A stretch of 23,858 bases of DNA from RGIG2094 sp045660065 (lineage in GTDB: Bacteria > Bacillota > Clostridia > RGIG6154), in the NCBI GenBank assembly GCA_045660065.1, contig JAZRDC010000059.1, positions 1-23,858 of the forward strand. Direction: 5' to 3'. How positions within the stretch are numbered: the first letter of the stretch is position 1; every line of letters starts with the position of its first letter. The notes under the pieces are model-generated. The model searched no databases. It saw only the letters and a program-made list of their open reading frames with translations, and was not told the DNA's origin. A program made the translations under genes and the position numbers. This document shows, one piece after another, positions 1-9,018 of this stretch.

Positions 1-3000
1 TGATTTTCAACCTGACCACTCTGTGAATGCTCTGCAGTTAAGGTCTGATACATTAAGTTTTCGTCTTCAACCAGGTTATATACGCTTCCGTCAGGCTTTT
101 TAACTGTAACGTTTGGTTTTTCGCCTGTGTATGTTAAATCAAAGAGTGCATAATCCTGATTTTGAATGTTAATATTGTGCTGATTATCAAGGCTCAAAAG
201 ATTTACACCGTCTTTTCTTGACGAGTAAATTTCCCTTACGTTACTACCGAACAACATAAGTCCGTCAGTATTTGTTTCTGTTGGAGCATAAGTGATATTT
301 AATGCATTTTCATACTCTTCTTTCGGTATATAAAGCTGGTCTGCAAGAAGTGCAAAATCATCGTTAAATTTCACTTTTTTATCTGCCCAGTAATAAGCAA
401 CAGAGAACGGAATACCGATAACACGGATACCAAGATATGCTCTGTTTGTGCTGAGCTCTGCCATGGCAGCGGCAATTTCTTTATTGCCGATAACAGGTAT
501 GTATTCAGGAATTATAAGACCGATATACGCCTTACCGCCAAGAGAAACATTACCGAAAATACTGTCAACTCTCGGGTCGGCAACAAGCCAGATAGAGCCT
601 TCGCCCTTGATAATGCCCATAATGTTCATTGATGTACCTAAACCGATATCAACACAAGGATACATTACGCCCTCATGTTTTGTTGCGTATACCAAGAACT
701 TAGCATAACTTTCGTCAAGAATCTTAAGACCTACTAATTTACCTTCTTCTGCAGTAAATTCAAATCCGTTAAGACCGAATTCCAAAGCGATTGTGTCTAA
801 CTCAAATGCTACAAGTGTAGGGTCCACATAACCTGTAATAAGTTTTAATGTAAGTGGTGGGATAACGTTAAAGTAACCCTTGATTGTATCATAAAGGTTA
901 TACACACCGCCGCCCATTTTTGTTAAATAACCAACACAGAGAGGACCTGCACCAAGAGGAATTCTGAACACGTCGCCGCCTAAAACAAGCTCTACGCTGT
1001 CAGGGATACATTTTCCGCCTGTTTCAAATACTAAAGCCACTTCACCTTCACATTCAAAGGCTTCTCCGACCTTAAATCCTGCATTGATAGCCGCATACAT
1101 TCCGTCGTAATCTAAAGAGTTAAGCGCAAATCCTGCTTTAGCACCGCCTGCTTTAAGCATCGGTATTGTACCGTCTGTAAAATCAACTCCGCCGTCTGCT
1201 TTAAGACCTACAAGATAAGATGTGTTGTCATTTTTTACGCCATATCTTAATTCTTCTAAGTTAAGTGACACAAAATCGTCTGTTTTCTGACCTGATTCGA
1301 TATTGTTAAGGCTTTCATTTTTGTCAAACCTTTTTTCCATATCGCTCTTTTCTTCACCGGAATCCTCCTCGTCATCGTCGCCGCCGTCTGCAGCTTTTGA
1401 CATCCAAGGAAGTCCCACAGAAACACTACCTCCGAGAGATACTGTGTTTGTGCCGATAACTGCGTTATTGATATTGATTTTTGTACCTGACAAAGCGCCC
1501 ACAGTTTTCAATACCTGACCTGCAACAACATTGGCAGGAGTGATAATTTCAACGCTTGATTTTTCATCTTCTAAAGGATTGTCCCAGTTAAAATCATCAT
1601 CGCCCTCTGCATCTGTTGCTTCAGCAAGTTCATATTCTTCGCCATCGTTTAATACAACATAAAAGTCGCCATAATGGAACGTGTAGTCGCCGATTGTCAA
1701 AAATCCGTCGCCTGAAAGACCGATAGAATCTTCAACTTTGCCCCACCAATCTACGCCACCTTCGCTGTAACGTTTGATGGTAAAACACTTGTTAGGCTCT
1801 GCAGTTGGTGCGGTGTAAAGAATTGAACGGTTGATAATTGTACCGCTTCCGCAATCATACTGAACCTGGCCGTCTATTTCATATTCAAAAATTTCACCGC
1901 GCAATGTAAGTAAAACTTTATCTTTTATGTCATCTGAAAGATTTGCATAATCTTCTTCATTTTCAAGAACCATTACATCGTACATAACATCGCCGTCTTC
2001 ATTTTCGCCGAATCCGCCGATTAAAAGTGTTCCGTATGATTTTCTGTCATATCTTGAATCTGATGTCAATTCTACCGCTTTTGACATATTTCCGTAAGCG
2101 GAAGAATAAATAACAAGGTCATAGGTGTCTGCAGTAAACTGATAATTTTTGTCAATTGTAACAGTTAAAGTATCGTTTGTGATACTTATGTCTTTTCTCA
2201 TAATCTGATACGACAATCCGTTGTTTCTGCCCTTAATGAACATTGTCCATTCATAGTCTGCCTTTAAAGATTCAAAATCACTACCCTTTATCACAAAAGT
2301 TTTCTTCTGTGTTTTTGTATAAACCTTTTTAGGTGAAATTTCTGTCATCTGCATATCAGGAGGAGTTCCTTTAACAGATGGCAAAACAATACATTTTCTT
2401 GCTTCTGAGTAACTGTCGTTATATGTAATGGTTGCGCCGACTTCGGCAACTGTTACATTATCGCAAACTGTTGGAATCACCTCAAAAGTTGCAGAATAAG
2501 TTTCACCAACTGCAATATAACTTACATATTGTTCTGACTCCTGACCGGGGGCAAAAGTAAGTTCATCTGAAAGACCGAGTGCGATTGTAGCATTGGTAAT
2601 CGCTTCGGCTTCCATGCTGTTGTTGTCAATATTTACAGCAACCGTAAAACTTTCTTCGTTGTAGGCTGTGCCTTGGGCATTAACTGTCAATTTATTAGGT
2701 GCGTTTACCTGGAAATTGAACTTTGCATCGTTATAAGTGTCAGTAAGGCTTCCGATACCGTAAAATGTTTCAAAAACTATTTCACCGCCAACTTCTACAT
2801 CCTGTGGGTTGTAATAAAGAGCAACTGCACTGTCTGCACTGCCATATTCATTTTTATCTGATGTGAAGTTAATAAGTTCATTTGGTGTAAAATCCCATTT
2901 TGTTTTAGAAAGTGATTCCCAATGAGCAATCACCATTCTGTTTGGAGCAATATTATCAAATCCACTTAAAAGACCATAGGAAATTACACCCGGTGCAAAT

Positions 3001-3620
3001 TTTTCATCGGCAGATTTCCATGCTCCCGGCACACCTTCGTCTAAATATTCAGTTTCGTTAGTAATATAACTTGATCCTACAAGCATAGGAGAAGCATCAT
3101 TTGTGCCAAGTTGGGTATCAAGCAGAATTCTTGAACCAATTTGAACATTGCTGTCTCCACCATTTTCAACTGAATAAGTAATTTTGGTATTACCAACGTT
3201 TGGGTTTGAGCTATCTACAATAAGTTGAAGTTTTTGTGTTACTGTAATATCTTTTATTTTCCATACTGTAGTTGTAATATTTCCGTCAACTACAGGCTTT
3301 GATACAATACCGCCTTCACTTCCTAAAAATCCGTAACTGTTTCCGAAAATATAATCTTCTCCATCAATTCTGAAGGTTGTAAAAGATGTATCAGGTGTGT
3401 CAAACAAGAACAAAAGGTTTTTATCGTTATCACTTGCCTTGTTCGGCAAACCATCTGCGGTATGAATGGTATATCTTCCGTTGTCATTATTAATGTTATA
3501 CTGAACAATACCATTGTGAACGCTGACTGCATTGGTAACCTCTGCTGCCATAACCAGGTTTGGCAATACTGCGTTCAGCAACATAACCGCTACAATAATT
3601 GATGATATTATTTTTTTCAT
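1..3620 (-). CDS. Large exported protein, 3' end outside window (partial)
   Basis: The frame is open from an ATG at 3618-3620 to the left edge, 1206 codons with no stop, so the C-terminus is missing. The N-terminus is a signal peptide: two lysines, a hydrophobic stretch at residues 4-24 and an AXA-like cleavage site near VMAAE. The protein is therefore secreted or surface located. Most of the chain looks beta-rich. Around residues 420-500 a segment beginning near MTEISPKKVY and containing VIKGSDF resembles an IPT/TIG-type Ig-like fold; this is a weak impression. A very acidic, probably disordered stretch lies at about residues 745-765 (GGDDDEEDSGEEKSD), followed by Gly- and hydrophobic-rich repeats. 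I do not recognise the family. It is the third gene of the operon after the S8 peptidase and the Ig-repeat protein, 10 bases from the latter, with an AGGAGG ribosome site 6 bases before the ATG. A wall anchor, if there is one, would lie off-window. Confidence 0.85.
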   Translation of the reverse strand, partial: MKKIISSIIVAVMLLNAVLPNLVMAAEVTNAVSVHNGIVQYNINNDNGRYTIHTADGLPNKASDNDKNLLFLFDTPDTSFTTFRIDGEDYIFGNSYGFLGSEGGIVSKPVVDGNITTTVWKIKDITVTQKLQLIVDSSNPNVGNTKITYSVENGGDSNVQIGSRILLDTQLGTNDASPMLVGSSYITNETEYLDEGVPGAWKSADEKFAPGVISYGLLSGFDNIAPNRMVIAHWESLSKTKWDFTPNELINFTSDKNEYGSADSAVALYYNPQDVEVGGEIVFETFYGIGSLTDTYNDAKFNFQVNAPNKLTVNAQGTAYNEESFTVAVNIDNNSMEAEAITNATIALGLSDELTFAPGQESEQYVSYIAVGETYSATFEVIPTVCDNVTVAEVGATITYNDSYSEARKCIVLPSVKGTPPDMQMTEISPKKVYTKTQKKTFVIKGSDFESLKADYEWTMFIKGRNNGLSYQIMRKDISITNDTLTVTIDKNYQFTADTYDLVIYSSAYGNMSKAVELTSDSRYDRKSYGTLLIGGFGENEDGDVMYDVMVLENEEDYANLSDDIKDKVLLTLRGEIFEYEIDGQVQYDCGSGTIINRSILYTAPTAEPNKCFTIKRYSEGGVDWWGKVEDSIGLSGDGFLTIGDYTFHYGDFYVVLNDGEEYELAEATDAEGDDDFNWDNPLEDEKSSVEIITPANVVAGQVLKTVGALSGTKININNAVIGTNTVSLGGSVSVGLPWMSKAADGGDDDEEDSGEEKSDMEKRFDKNESLNNIESGQKTDDFVSLNLEELRYGVKNDNTSYLVGLKADGGVDFTDGTIPMLKAGGAKAGFALNSLDYDGMYAAINAGFKVGEAFECEGEVALVFETGGKCIPDSVELVLGGDVFRIPLGAGPLCVGYLTKMGGGVYNLYDTIKGYFNVIPPLTLKLITGYVDPTLVAFELDTIALEFGLNGFEFTAEEGKLVGLKILDESYAKFLVYATKHEGVMYPCVDIGLGTSMNIMGIIKGEGSIWLVADPRVDSIFGNVSLGGKAYIGLIIPEYIPVIGNKEIAAAMAELSTNRAYLGIRVIGIPFSVAYYWADKKVKFNDDFALLADQLYIPKEEYENALNITYAPTETNTDGLMLFGSNVREIYSSRKDGVNLLSLDNQHNINIQNQDYALFDLTYTGEKPNVTVKKPDGSVYNLVEDENLMYQTLTAEHSQSGQVEN

Positions 3621-3626
3621 TGTAAC

Positions 3627-3632
3627 CCTCCT
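3627..3632 (-). promoter_or_regulatory. Ribosome binding site overlapping upstream stop codon
   Basis: A perfect AGGAGG reads on the minus strand 6 bases before the ATG at 3620. It overlaps the TAG stop (3631-3633) of the Ig-repeat gene. Ribosomes ending the upstream gene therefore sit on the start signal of the next, which suggests translational coupling of the two giant exported proteins. It also fixes the start of the partial gene. Confidence 0.85.
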
Positions 3633-6600
3633 ATTCCTGAACAAAAACATATACAATTCTTGCGTTTCTGTCGCTATCGTATAAGTAAATTGTGTAATAT
3701 CCTACGCCAGGCAATTCTCCGTCAATAGCAATTTTTGTTCCCTTGGTTTTAAAGTCGCCCACATATTTTTTACCCGGCAGATATTTTACTGTAATATCAC
3801 CTTGTGCGTTCATAGCCTCAATATCAAGTTTTGGACTCTTTAAATTAATCTGATTTCCATAAGCCATCTGACTGTTTACAAAAACATTAAATCCGTCAGG
3901 ATCGTAAACTGTTATGCATTTTTTTGCAGTGCCGATATTTCCTGCAATATCTTTTGCAATATATGTAATGGTATAGTTTCCAGCTTCTGATGGTTTAACT
4001 TCACCCTCTATGGTAATCTGACCGTCAAGTTCAGTTTCATCTTTGGCACTTACGCCTGCCATTACATCAATTTCTTCACCTAAAGGCACCATTTCAAAGT
4101 CGCCTTCAACCTTAATTTCAGGTGCATTTTTATCAATGAGCACAGTTTGGGCTATAACCTCTGTAATGTTACCTGCAGCGTCTTTCACAGGGAACTGAAT
4201 TTTATTATTTTCTGTAAAAGTATATTTACCGTCCACAACCAAATAAGGATATTCTACATTTTCTTCGCACACGAAAGTTGCAATAACATCTTGGTTTGTA
4301 ACAGAATTATGTGAATATGTAACTGTTACAACAGGACCTGTTTTGTCAATGTTTGTAACCGATGCAGTAGCCTCGCCTTCAATGCCTGCTGCATTTTTGT
4401 AAGTAAATGTAAATTCACCGTTTTCAGTAAAACGTTTTGTTTTCTGACCGCTGTTATTTGTTACATAAATGTATGATTTTCCATCACTTGGTGCAATAGT
4501 TACCAAAATATCCTGATTTGTAGGTGATGTTTCTGAGTATGTAAGTTTAACAGGAGTTGTTTCTTTTGAAACATTTGTAACAACAACATTAATTTCTGCC
4601 ACATTTCCTGCTTTATCTACCGCTTCAAACTTATATTCACCATTTGATGTAAACTGTCTTGATGGTTTGCCGTCGTTATTTTTAAATGTTACGCTTTCAT
4701 CAGCAGAAACTGTTGCAAAAACGCTAAATGGTGTTGGGTCGGTAGTTGACAAAGTGTATGAAAGAGTTGGCTTTTGCTTGTCAATAATATTAGTTTCAGC
4801 CTCAACACTTGCAATATTTCCTGCAGCGTCTTTAAATTCAAATACAAACTCACCATTCGCTGTAAATGTGTAGTTTTCACTTGCGTTGTTGTTAATGATA
4901 ATAACTTCATTTACATCATCGCTTGTAACAAGTGTTGCAACAACATCTGTGTTTGTCCATGATGATTTTGAATATGTAACATAGCCTGTCGGTGCAATTT
5001 TATCGATTTTTGAAACTTGTGCTGTGGCTTCGCCTGTATTACCCGCTTCATCTTTAAATATAAATGTAAAGTTTCCGTTTGACAAAAATTCATAGTCAAA
5101 CATTCCATCATTATTTACAATGCTTACAGGTGAGCCTTCATTGTCAAATGAAATTTCAGCGGTTACATTCTGATTGGTTGGTGTATTTACATCATAAACT
5201 CTACCATTTACATAATATGTAACAGTAGGAACAGGTACATCTTTGTCAATAAAGTCAACCGTTACAGTTTCTTCTGTGATGTTTCCTGCACTGTCTTTAA
5301 TTTCAAATGTAAATTCACCATTTTCGGTAAATGTATAAGTTTTACCCGAAATATAAGTTATTTCACTTAAATCGTCTTTTGCTTCAATGGTAACTGTAAC
5401 ATCATTATTTGTCCAGTCAGTTTCTGAATAGTAAATATTTTCAATTACCGGTGCAGTTCTGTCAATTTTAATTACAACAGAATCTTCTGAAATAACTTCA
5501 GTTTCAATGTCATAAATCTCGTATTCTAAAATACCATATTGACTGAAAGTATAAGTGTTTAAGTCATTTTCTTCCAAAGGTTCATCATTAAATACCACAT
5601 TTTGGATAATCGACTGTGGCTGAGGAAGAAGTGTAACAGTGATATCGTCTGTTGTCCAACCGTCATTACTTAAAATTACTTTTGCAGTTGGCTGAGTGCG
5701 GTCAATCCATGAAACAGATGCAGTTTCACTTCCCACATTCCCTGCTTCGTCTTTAAATTCAAATGTAAATTCGCTATTTTCTGCAAATGTATAAGTATTG
5801 TTTCCACCATTATTTGTAATGGTAGTATCTTCGTTAAATGTGATTGTTGCTACAACATTTCTTGCAGTTCTCTTTGCAGGTTCATAAGAAATATTTGCGA
5901 CAGGGATAGTATTGTCGAACAAGATGCTCTGGCTGTTTAAAGTTTCTTCGTTTCCTACACCGTCAATTGCTCTGACTAAAACATAATATGCACCATCAAG
6001 ACCTGAAATTAAAATTTCATCACCGCTTTGGCACTTAATCATTTCAGTAGGTTCATTTCCCTGCTCTGCAACTGCATATTCTAAAGCGAAAATTCCATTT
6101 AAATCTGTTGCTTCTATCTTAACTTTTGCACTTTGGTGCTTTTTACCGTCAAAACTTTCTGATGTTACATTGATTTCAGGCTTTGTTTTATCAATATTTT
6201 CAACAGTTACAATTTTTCTTGCAATATTTCCCGCCTCGTCTGTTGCTACAAACTCAAAGGTTCCGTTAACATCAAAAATTCTTTCTGTTTCTGTAACAAA
6301 TTTTGCTTCAGACTGATCATCTGTTGCAGTTGCTATAACAGTTACAGCCTCATTTGTAGGCTCTGTGGTTGAAAAATCAAATGAAATTTCAGGTATAGTA
6401 ACATCGTAATAATATGTAATGCTTTCATATTCTGAAGTATTACCGCACTTATCTTTAAATCTTACTGAAATTATATGCTCGCCTTCAGTTTCAGCAAAAT
6501 TGAGTGTTTTTGCAGTCTCATATTGTTCCCATTGACCTTCTGTTTCGTCAATCTTAATCTGCATATCGATTGTGCTCGAATAATCATCAGTTGCAGATAT

Positions 6601-9018
6601 TTTTACATTTGCGGTAGTTGTATTTACATAATACTTGTCCACAGTTTTTATAATTGTACCTGTTGGTGCAGTTAAATCAGGCTCGTAAGGATTTGAAGTA
6701 AATATCGCTTCGTTTCCTGCCTTATCTGCCGCCTTTACAATCAAGTATTTTGTTGTTTCAGTTGTGTCAACTGTAACAACTTCTGTTGTAAGAGGTTGCA
6801 TATCTTCGTAATTTTCTTTATCTTCGGTAATCTTATACCATACCTTGATATCAGCATTTAATGATACCTGATCTTTAATTTCTACTCTTACATCCAAACT
6901 GTTTTCACCGATGTAGGCACTGTTACCGTCAGGTGTCAGCGTTACGGTTGGTGCAAGATTGTCAATGTTAAATCCTTCAGATGTTACAATACCCGTATTT
7001 CCAACCTTGTCAATTGCCTTAATATGAAGATAATATGTTCCAGACTTTCCTTCAGGTGTTTCATAAACATCACCTGTTGCTAAAATCCAGTTTTCGCTAT
7101 TCATTTCAGGTTTTTGTGCAGAGTCAGACCATAGATAATAGTATTCTTTCACACCTGCTTTTTCATCTGTCACCGAAACTGTTGTTGAATGAGATTTTTC
7201 AAATTCCCCGTTTCCGTTTGGTACAAATGTAACTTCAGGTGCAACTGCATCTACTTTTAGATTATCAAATGTTTCTTCGGTTTTGTTGCCTGCTTTGTCG
7301 GTTGCAACAAGCATAATTGTATATATGCCATCTGAAGTTGGTTTGTTAATGCCATCTTCAACATTGCCATTTAAAACTTCGGCACCATTTTCATTTATCC
7401 AGCGATAAACTATGCTTTCTATGCCTGAATGGCTATCAGTTGCAGAAACTGTAATTTCATTTACCATACCTTCTTCGGTGGTATAATCTTTCTCCATTAC
7501 AGGATTATCTGCATCCACCAGATAGGTGTAAGGTGATGCAAAACTTGCAGTATTTCCAACAGTGTCTTCTGCCTTTATGTAAAGTTTATATTCGCCTGAT
7601 TCATTTGGCGACTTCAACTGATTTGAAGTTAAATCCACATTAGGAGCTTCAGGGAAAACAGGTGTTTCATCCGCCTTTGCCCACACTGCATAAATTGCTT
7701 TTACCTCTGAAATATTATCCTTAGGCATAAGAGTAACTATGTGCTCTTTTGCCCAACCTTCAACCGCTTCAGAGAACTCAACAGTTGGTGCTAATGTGTC
7801 AATACAAACATTTCTGCCGTCCATAAAATTGTTATATGCGTTTACATTGTATGAAGGAGATTCTGTTGCGTAGTTTTTAACTGCGTCGTAAATCCCCGAA
7901 AAATTAACTCCTGTAATTGCAAGATTTTCTGCATCATCACCCGCTGCAATTACATATTCAAAAGAACAAATGTTTGTATCTGTTGATGTCTTTTTTACAT
8001 AAGTTGCCTTTTTCCCGTTGCTAAGTGAAATGTAAGGAGTTCCCGATACCCACACATTTTCGCGGAAAGTTGCGTCAAAAACAAGTTTTTCACCGATTTT
8101 ATAAACTGCCCCCGTACTTGCATCTGTGGTCATTTTTGTTACTGCCGGCGGACAGTTATCAACATAAAATCCGTTTGACTGATTTAAAGTTTTGCTTACA
8201 GTAAGACTATACTGTGCATCGTCTTTTACGGTAAGACCGCTGATGCTTGTAAGAGTTACTGCAAGATTATCCCCTGTTGTTGATGTTTCAGGCAGAGTAA
8301 AATCATAATAAAGAGTTGTTTTGTCGCTGCTCTGACCTGCATAAACTGATTTTGAGTTAATTGTCTGTGAACCAACTTTAAAATTTAAATATCCTGAGCT
8401 TGATACATTAACAGGTTCTGAAAATACAACCTGATAACGGATTGTAGTTCCAAGCTTATATTTTGCAGGAGAAGTTACAGGTGAAGTTACAGCATATTGA
8501 GGAGCAGTTGTGTCTTTTAAATAAACCTTGATGTTTTTTACTTCCATATCTACCGTAAGAGAGTTATAACTGTAAATACCAATTTTTATTTTATAGGTTC
8601 CTGCAGGAACTTTTGTATAATCAATTGTCAGTGTATTTTTCCATCCACCTGTACTGTAATATTTGTCAACAGAAGCTGATTTGCTTGATATTTTAGTTCC
8701 ACTTGAATTATAGTATGTAAAAGTAATATTAGCCTTAATTGTTGCACATGCCTGTCGCCAATAATCCGCAGTACCATAAATCTGAAGTTGACCTAAATCC
8801 GCTCTTTTTCTGTCTGCCGCAGTCAGGGTAAATTCTTCAGAAGTGTTAACTGTATCTGCTTTGACAGTTCCCTTGAGTTTTGATACAATGTTTCCTGTCA
8901 CATGATTAGAGCCATATGAGTATGCTTCTGCAGATGGTGCCCATAAATTGATGCACACCGCACAAATTACACATAAAGCCATAACTGATGTTAAAATCTT
9001 CATAGTTTTTTTCATCAT
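3631..9018 (-). CDS. Secreted protein of about 18 tandem Ig-like modules
   Basis: This 1795-residue protein has a signal peptide (residues 1-32, cleavage near PSAEA) and a beta-rich N-terminal domain (about 35-168). Two modules of the bacterial adhesin Ig type follow (169-286, 287-405), recognisable by YKxG, F-S-E-P-V and SGTPYISL. Then come long Ig-like modules of about 90-95 residues (406-870), and mostly 70-80 residue modules (871-1627; one of 92 residues at 942-1033) ending in NGEFTFEFKDxAGN and starting with IDKxxP. A DUF5011-like module occupies 1628-1706 (DGQITIEG, GNYTITY, AKDIAGN), and a unique 89-residue tail follows. Such arrays are typically rigid stalks of surface adhesins or wall proteins; no enzymatic domain is visible. 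There is no LPXTG motif, C-terminal membrane helix or SLH domain, so attachment is unexplained. The start is an ATGATG doublet overlapping the peptidase stop. The second ATG (9015) is better spaced from the GGAG site. Confidence 0.9.
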   Translation of the reverse strand: MMKKTMKILTSVMALCVICAVCINLWAPSAEAYSYGSNHVTGNIVSKLKGTVKADTVNTSEEFTLTAADRKRADLGQLQIYGTADYWRQACATIKANITFTYYNSSGTKISSKSASVDKYYSTGGWKNTLTIDYTKVPAGTYKIKIGIYSYNSLTVDMEVKNIKVYLKDTTAPQYAVTSPVTSPAKYKLGTTIRYQVVFSEPVNVSSSGYLNFKVGSQTINSKSVYAGQSSDKTTLYYDFTLPETSTTGDNLAVTLTSISGLTVKDDAQYSLTVSKTLNQSNGFYVDNCPPAVTKMTTDASTGAVYKIGEKLVFDATFRENVWVSGTPYISLSNGKKATYVKKTSTDTNICSFEYVIAAGDDAENLAITGVNFSGIYDAVKNYATESPSYNVNAYNNFMDGRNVCIDTLAPTVEFSEAVEGWAKEHIVTLMPKDNISEVKAIYAVWAKADETPVFPEAPNVDLTSNQLKSPNESGEYKLYIKAEDTVGNTASFASPYTYLVDADNPVMEKDYTTEEGMVNEITVSATDSHSGIESIVYRWINENGAEVLNGNVEDGINKPTSDGIYTIMLVATDKAGNKTEETFDNLKVDAVAPEVTFVPNGNGEFEKSHSTTVSVTDEKAGVKEYYYLWSDSAQKPEMNSENWILATGDVYETPEGKSGTYYLHIKAIDKVGNTGIVTSEGFNIDNLAPTVTLTPDGNSAYIGENSLDVRVEIKDQVSLNADIKVWYKITEDKENYEDMQPLTTEVVTVDTTETTKYLIVKAADKAGNEAIFTSNPYEPDLTAPTGTIIKTVDKYYVNTTTANVKISATDDYSSTIDMQIKIDETEGQWEQYETAKTLNFAETEGEHIISVRFKDKCGNTSEYESITYYYDVTIPEISFDFSTTEPTNEAVTVIATATDDQSEAKFVTETERIFDVNGTFEFVATDEAGNIARKIVTVENIDKTKPEINVTSESFDGKKHQSAKVKIEATDLNGIFALEYAVAEQGNEPTEMIKCQSGDEILISGLDGAYYVLVRAIDGVGNEETLNSQSILFDNTIPVANISYEPAKRTARNVVATITFNEDTTITNNGGNNTYTFAENSEFTFEFKDEAGNVGSETASVSWIDRTQPTAKVILSNDGWTTDDITVTLLPQPQSIIQNVVFNDEPLEENDLNTYTFSQYGILEYEIYDIETEVISEDSVVIKIDRTAPVIENIYYSETDWTNNDVTVTIEAKDDLSEITYISGKTYTFTENGEFTFEIKDSAGNITEETVTVDFIDKDVPVPTVTYYVNGRVYDVNTPTNQNVTAEISFDNEGSPVSIVNNDGMFDYEFLSNGNFTFIFKDEAGNTGEATAQVSKIDKIAPTGYVTYSKSSWTNTDVVATLVTSDDVNEVIIINNNASENYTFTANGEFVFEFKDAAGNIASVEAETNIIDKQKPTLSYTLSTTDPTPFSVFATVSADESVTFKNNDGKPSRQFTSNGEYKFEAVDKAGNVAEINVVVTNVSKETTPVKLTYSETSPTNQDILVTIAPSDGKSYIYVTNNSGQKTKRFTENGEFTFTYKNAAGIEGEATASVTNIDKTGPVVTVTYSHNSVTNQDVIATFVCEENVEYPYLVVDGKYTFTENNKIQFPVKDAAGNITEVIAQTVLIDKNAPEIKVEGDFEMVPLGEEIDVMAGVSAKDETELDGQITIEGEVKPSEAGNYTITYIAKDIAGNIGTAKKCITVYDPDGFNVFVNSQMAYGNQINLKSPKLDIEAMNAQGDITVKYLPGKKYVGDFKTKGTKIAIDGELPGVGYYTIYLYDSDRNARIVYVFVQE
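4138..6408 (-). repeat. Array of C-terminal Ig-like coding repeats (10 modules)
   Basis: Residues 871-1627 of the Ig-repeat protein consist of ten consecutive degenerate modules with boundaries near residues 871, 942, 1034, 1105, 1185, 1257, 1338, 1412, 1484 and 1557. Most carry an opening D-x-x-x-P, a T-N-x-D/N-V strand, a Y-T-F-T-x-N-G-E-F-x-F-E strand and a closing K-D-x-A-G-N turn. At the DNA level the segment for the NGEFTFEF strand recurs in similar form (for example near 4400, 4840, 5310 and 5770) but is not identical, so the copies are old or under diversifying drift. Module 942-1033 is longer and more like the N-terminal modules. Confidence 0.8.
6409..8514 (-). repeat. Array of N-terminal Ig-like coding repeats (7 modules)
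   Basis: Residues 169-870 hold seven longer modules starting near residues 169, 287, 406, 502, 590, 685 and 780, each opening with D or N-x-x-x-P (DTTAP, DNCPP, DTLAP, DADNP, DAVAP, DNLAP, DLTAP). The first two are of the SEPV/SGTPYISL adhesin type. The other five carry a Y-x-L-x-I-K-A-x-D-x-x-G-N closing strand (YKLYIKAEDTVGN, YYLHIKAIDKVGN, YLIVKAADKAGN). They are clearly a different subfamily from the short modules nearer the C-terminus. Confidence 0.72.

Noticed and set aside
448..3060. Short open frames on the plus strand opposite the partial exported protein gene
   Set aside because: They lack ribosome sites and recognisable sequence, and are explained by the composition of the long minus-strand frame. 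The same holds for plus-strand frames within 4660-10236 and 10605-22185.
4138..8514. CRISPR or tandem-repeat array
   Set aside because: The repetition is at protein-module level, in frame with one continuous coding sequence, with modules of unequal length and diverged DNA. There are no short identical repeats with unique spacers.
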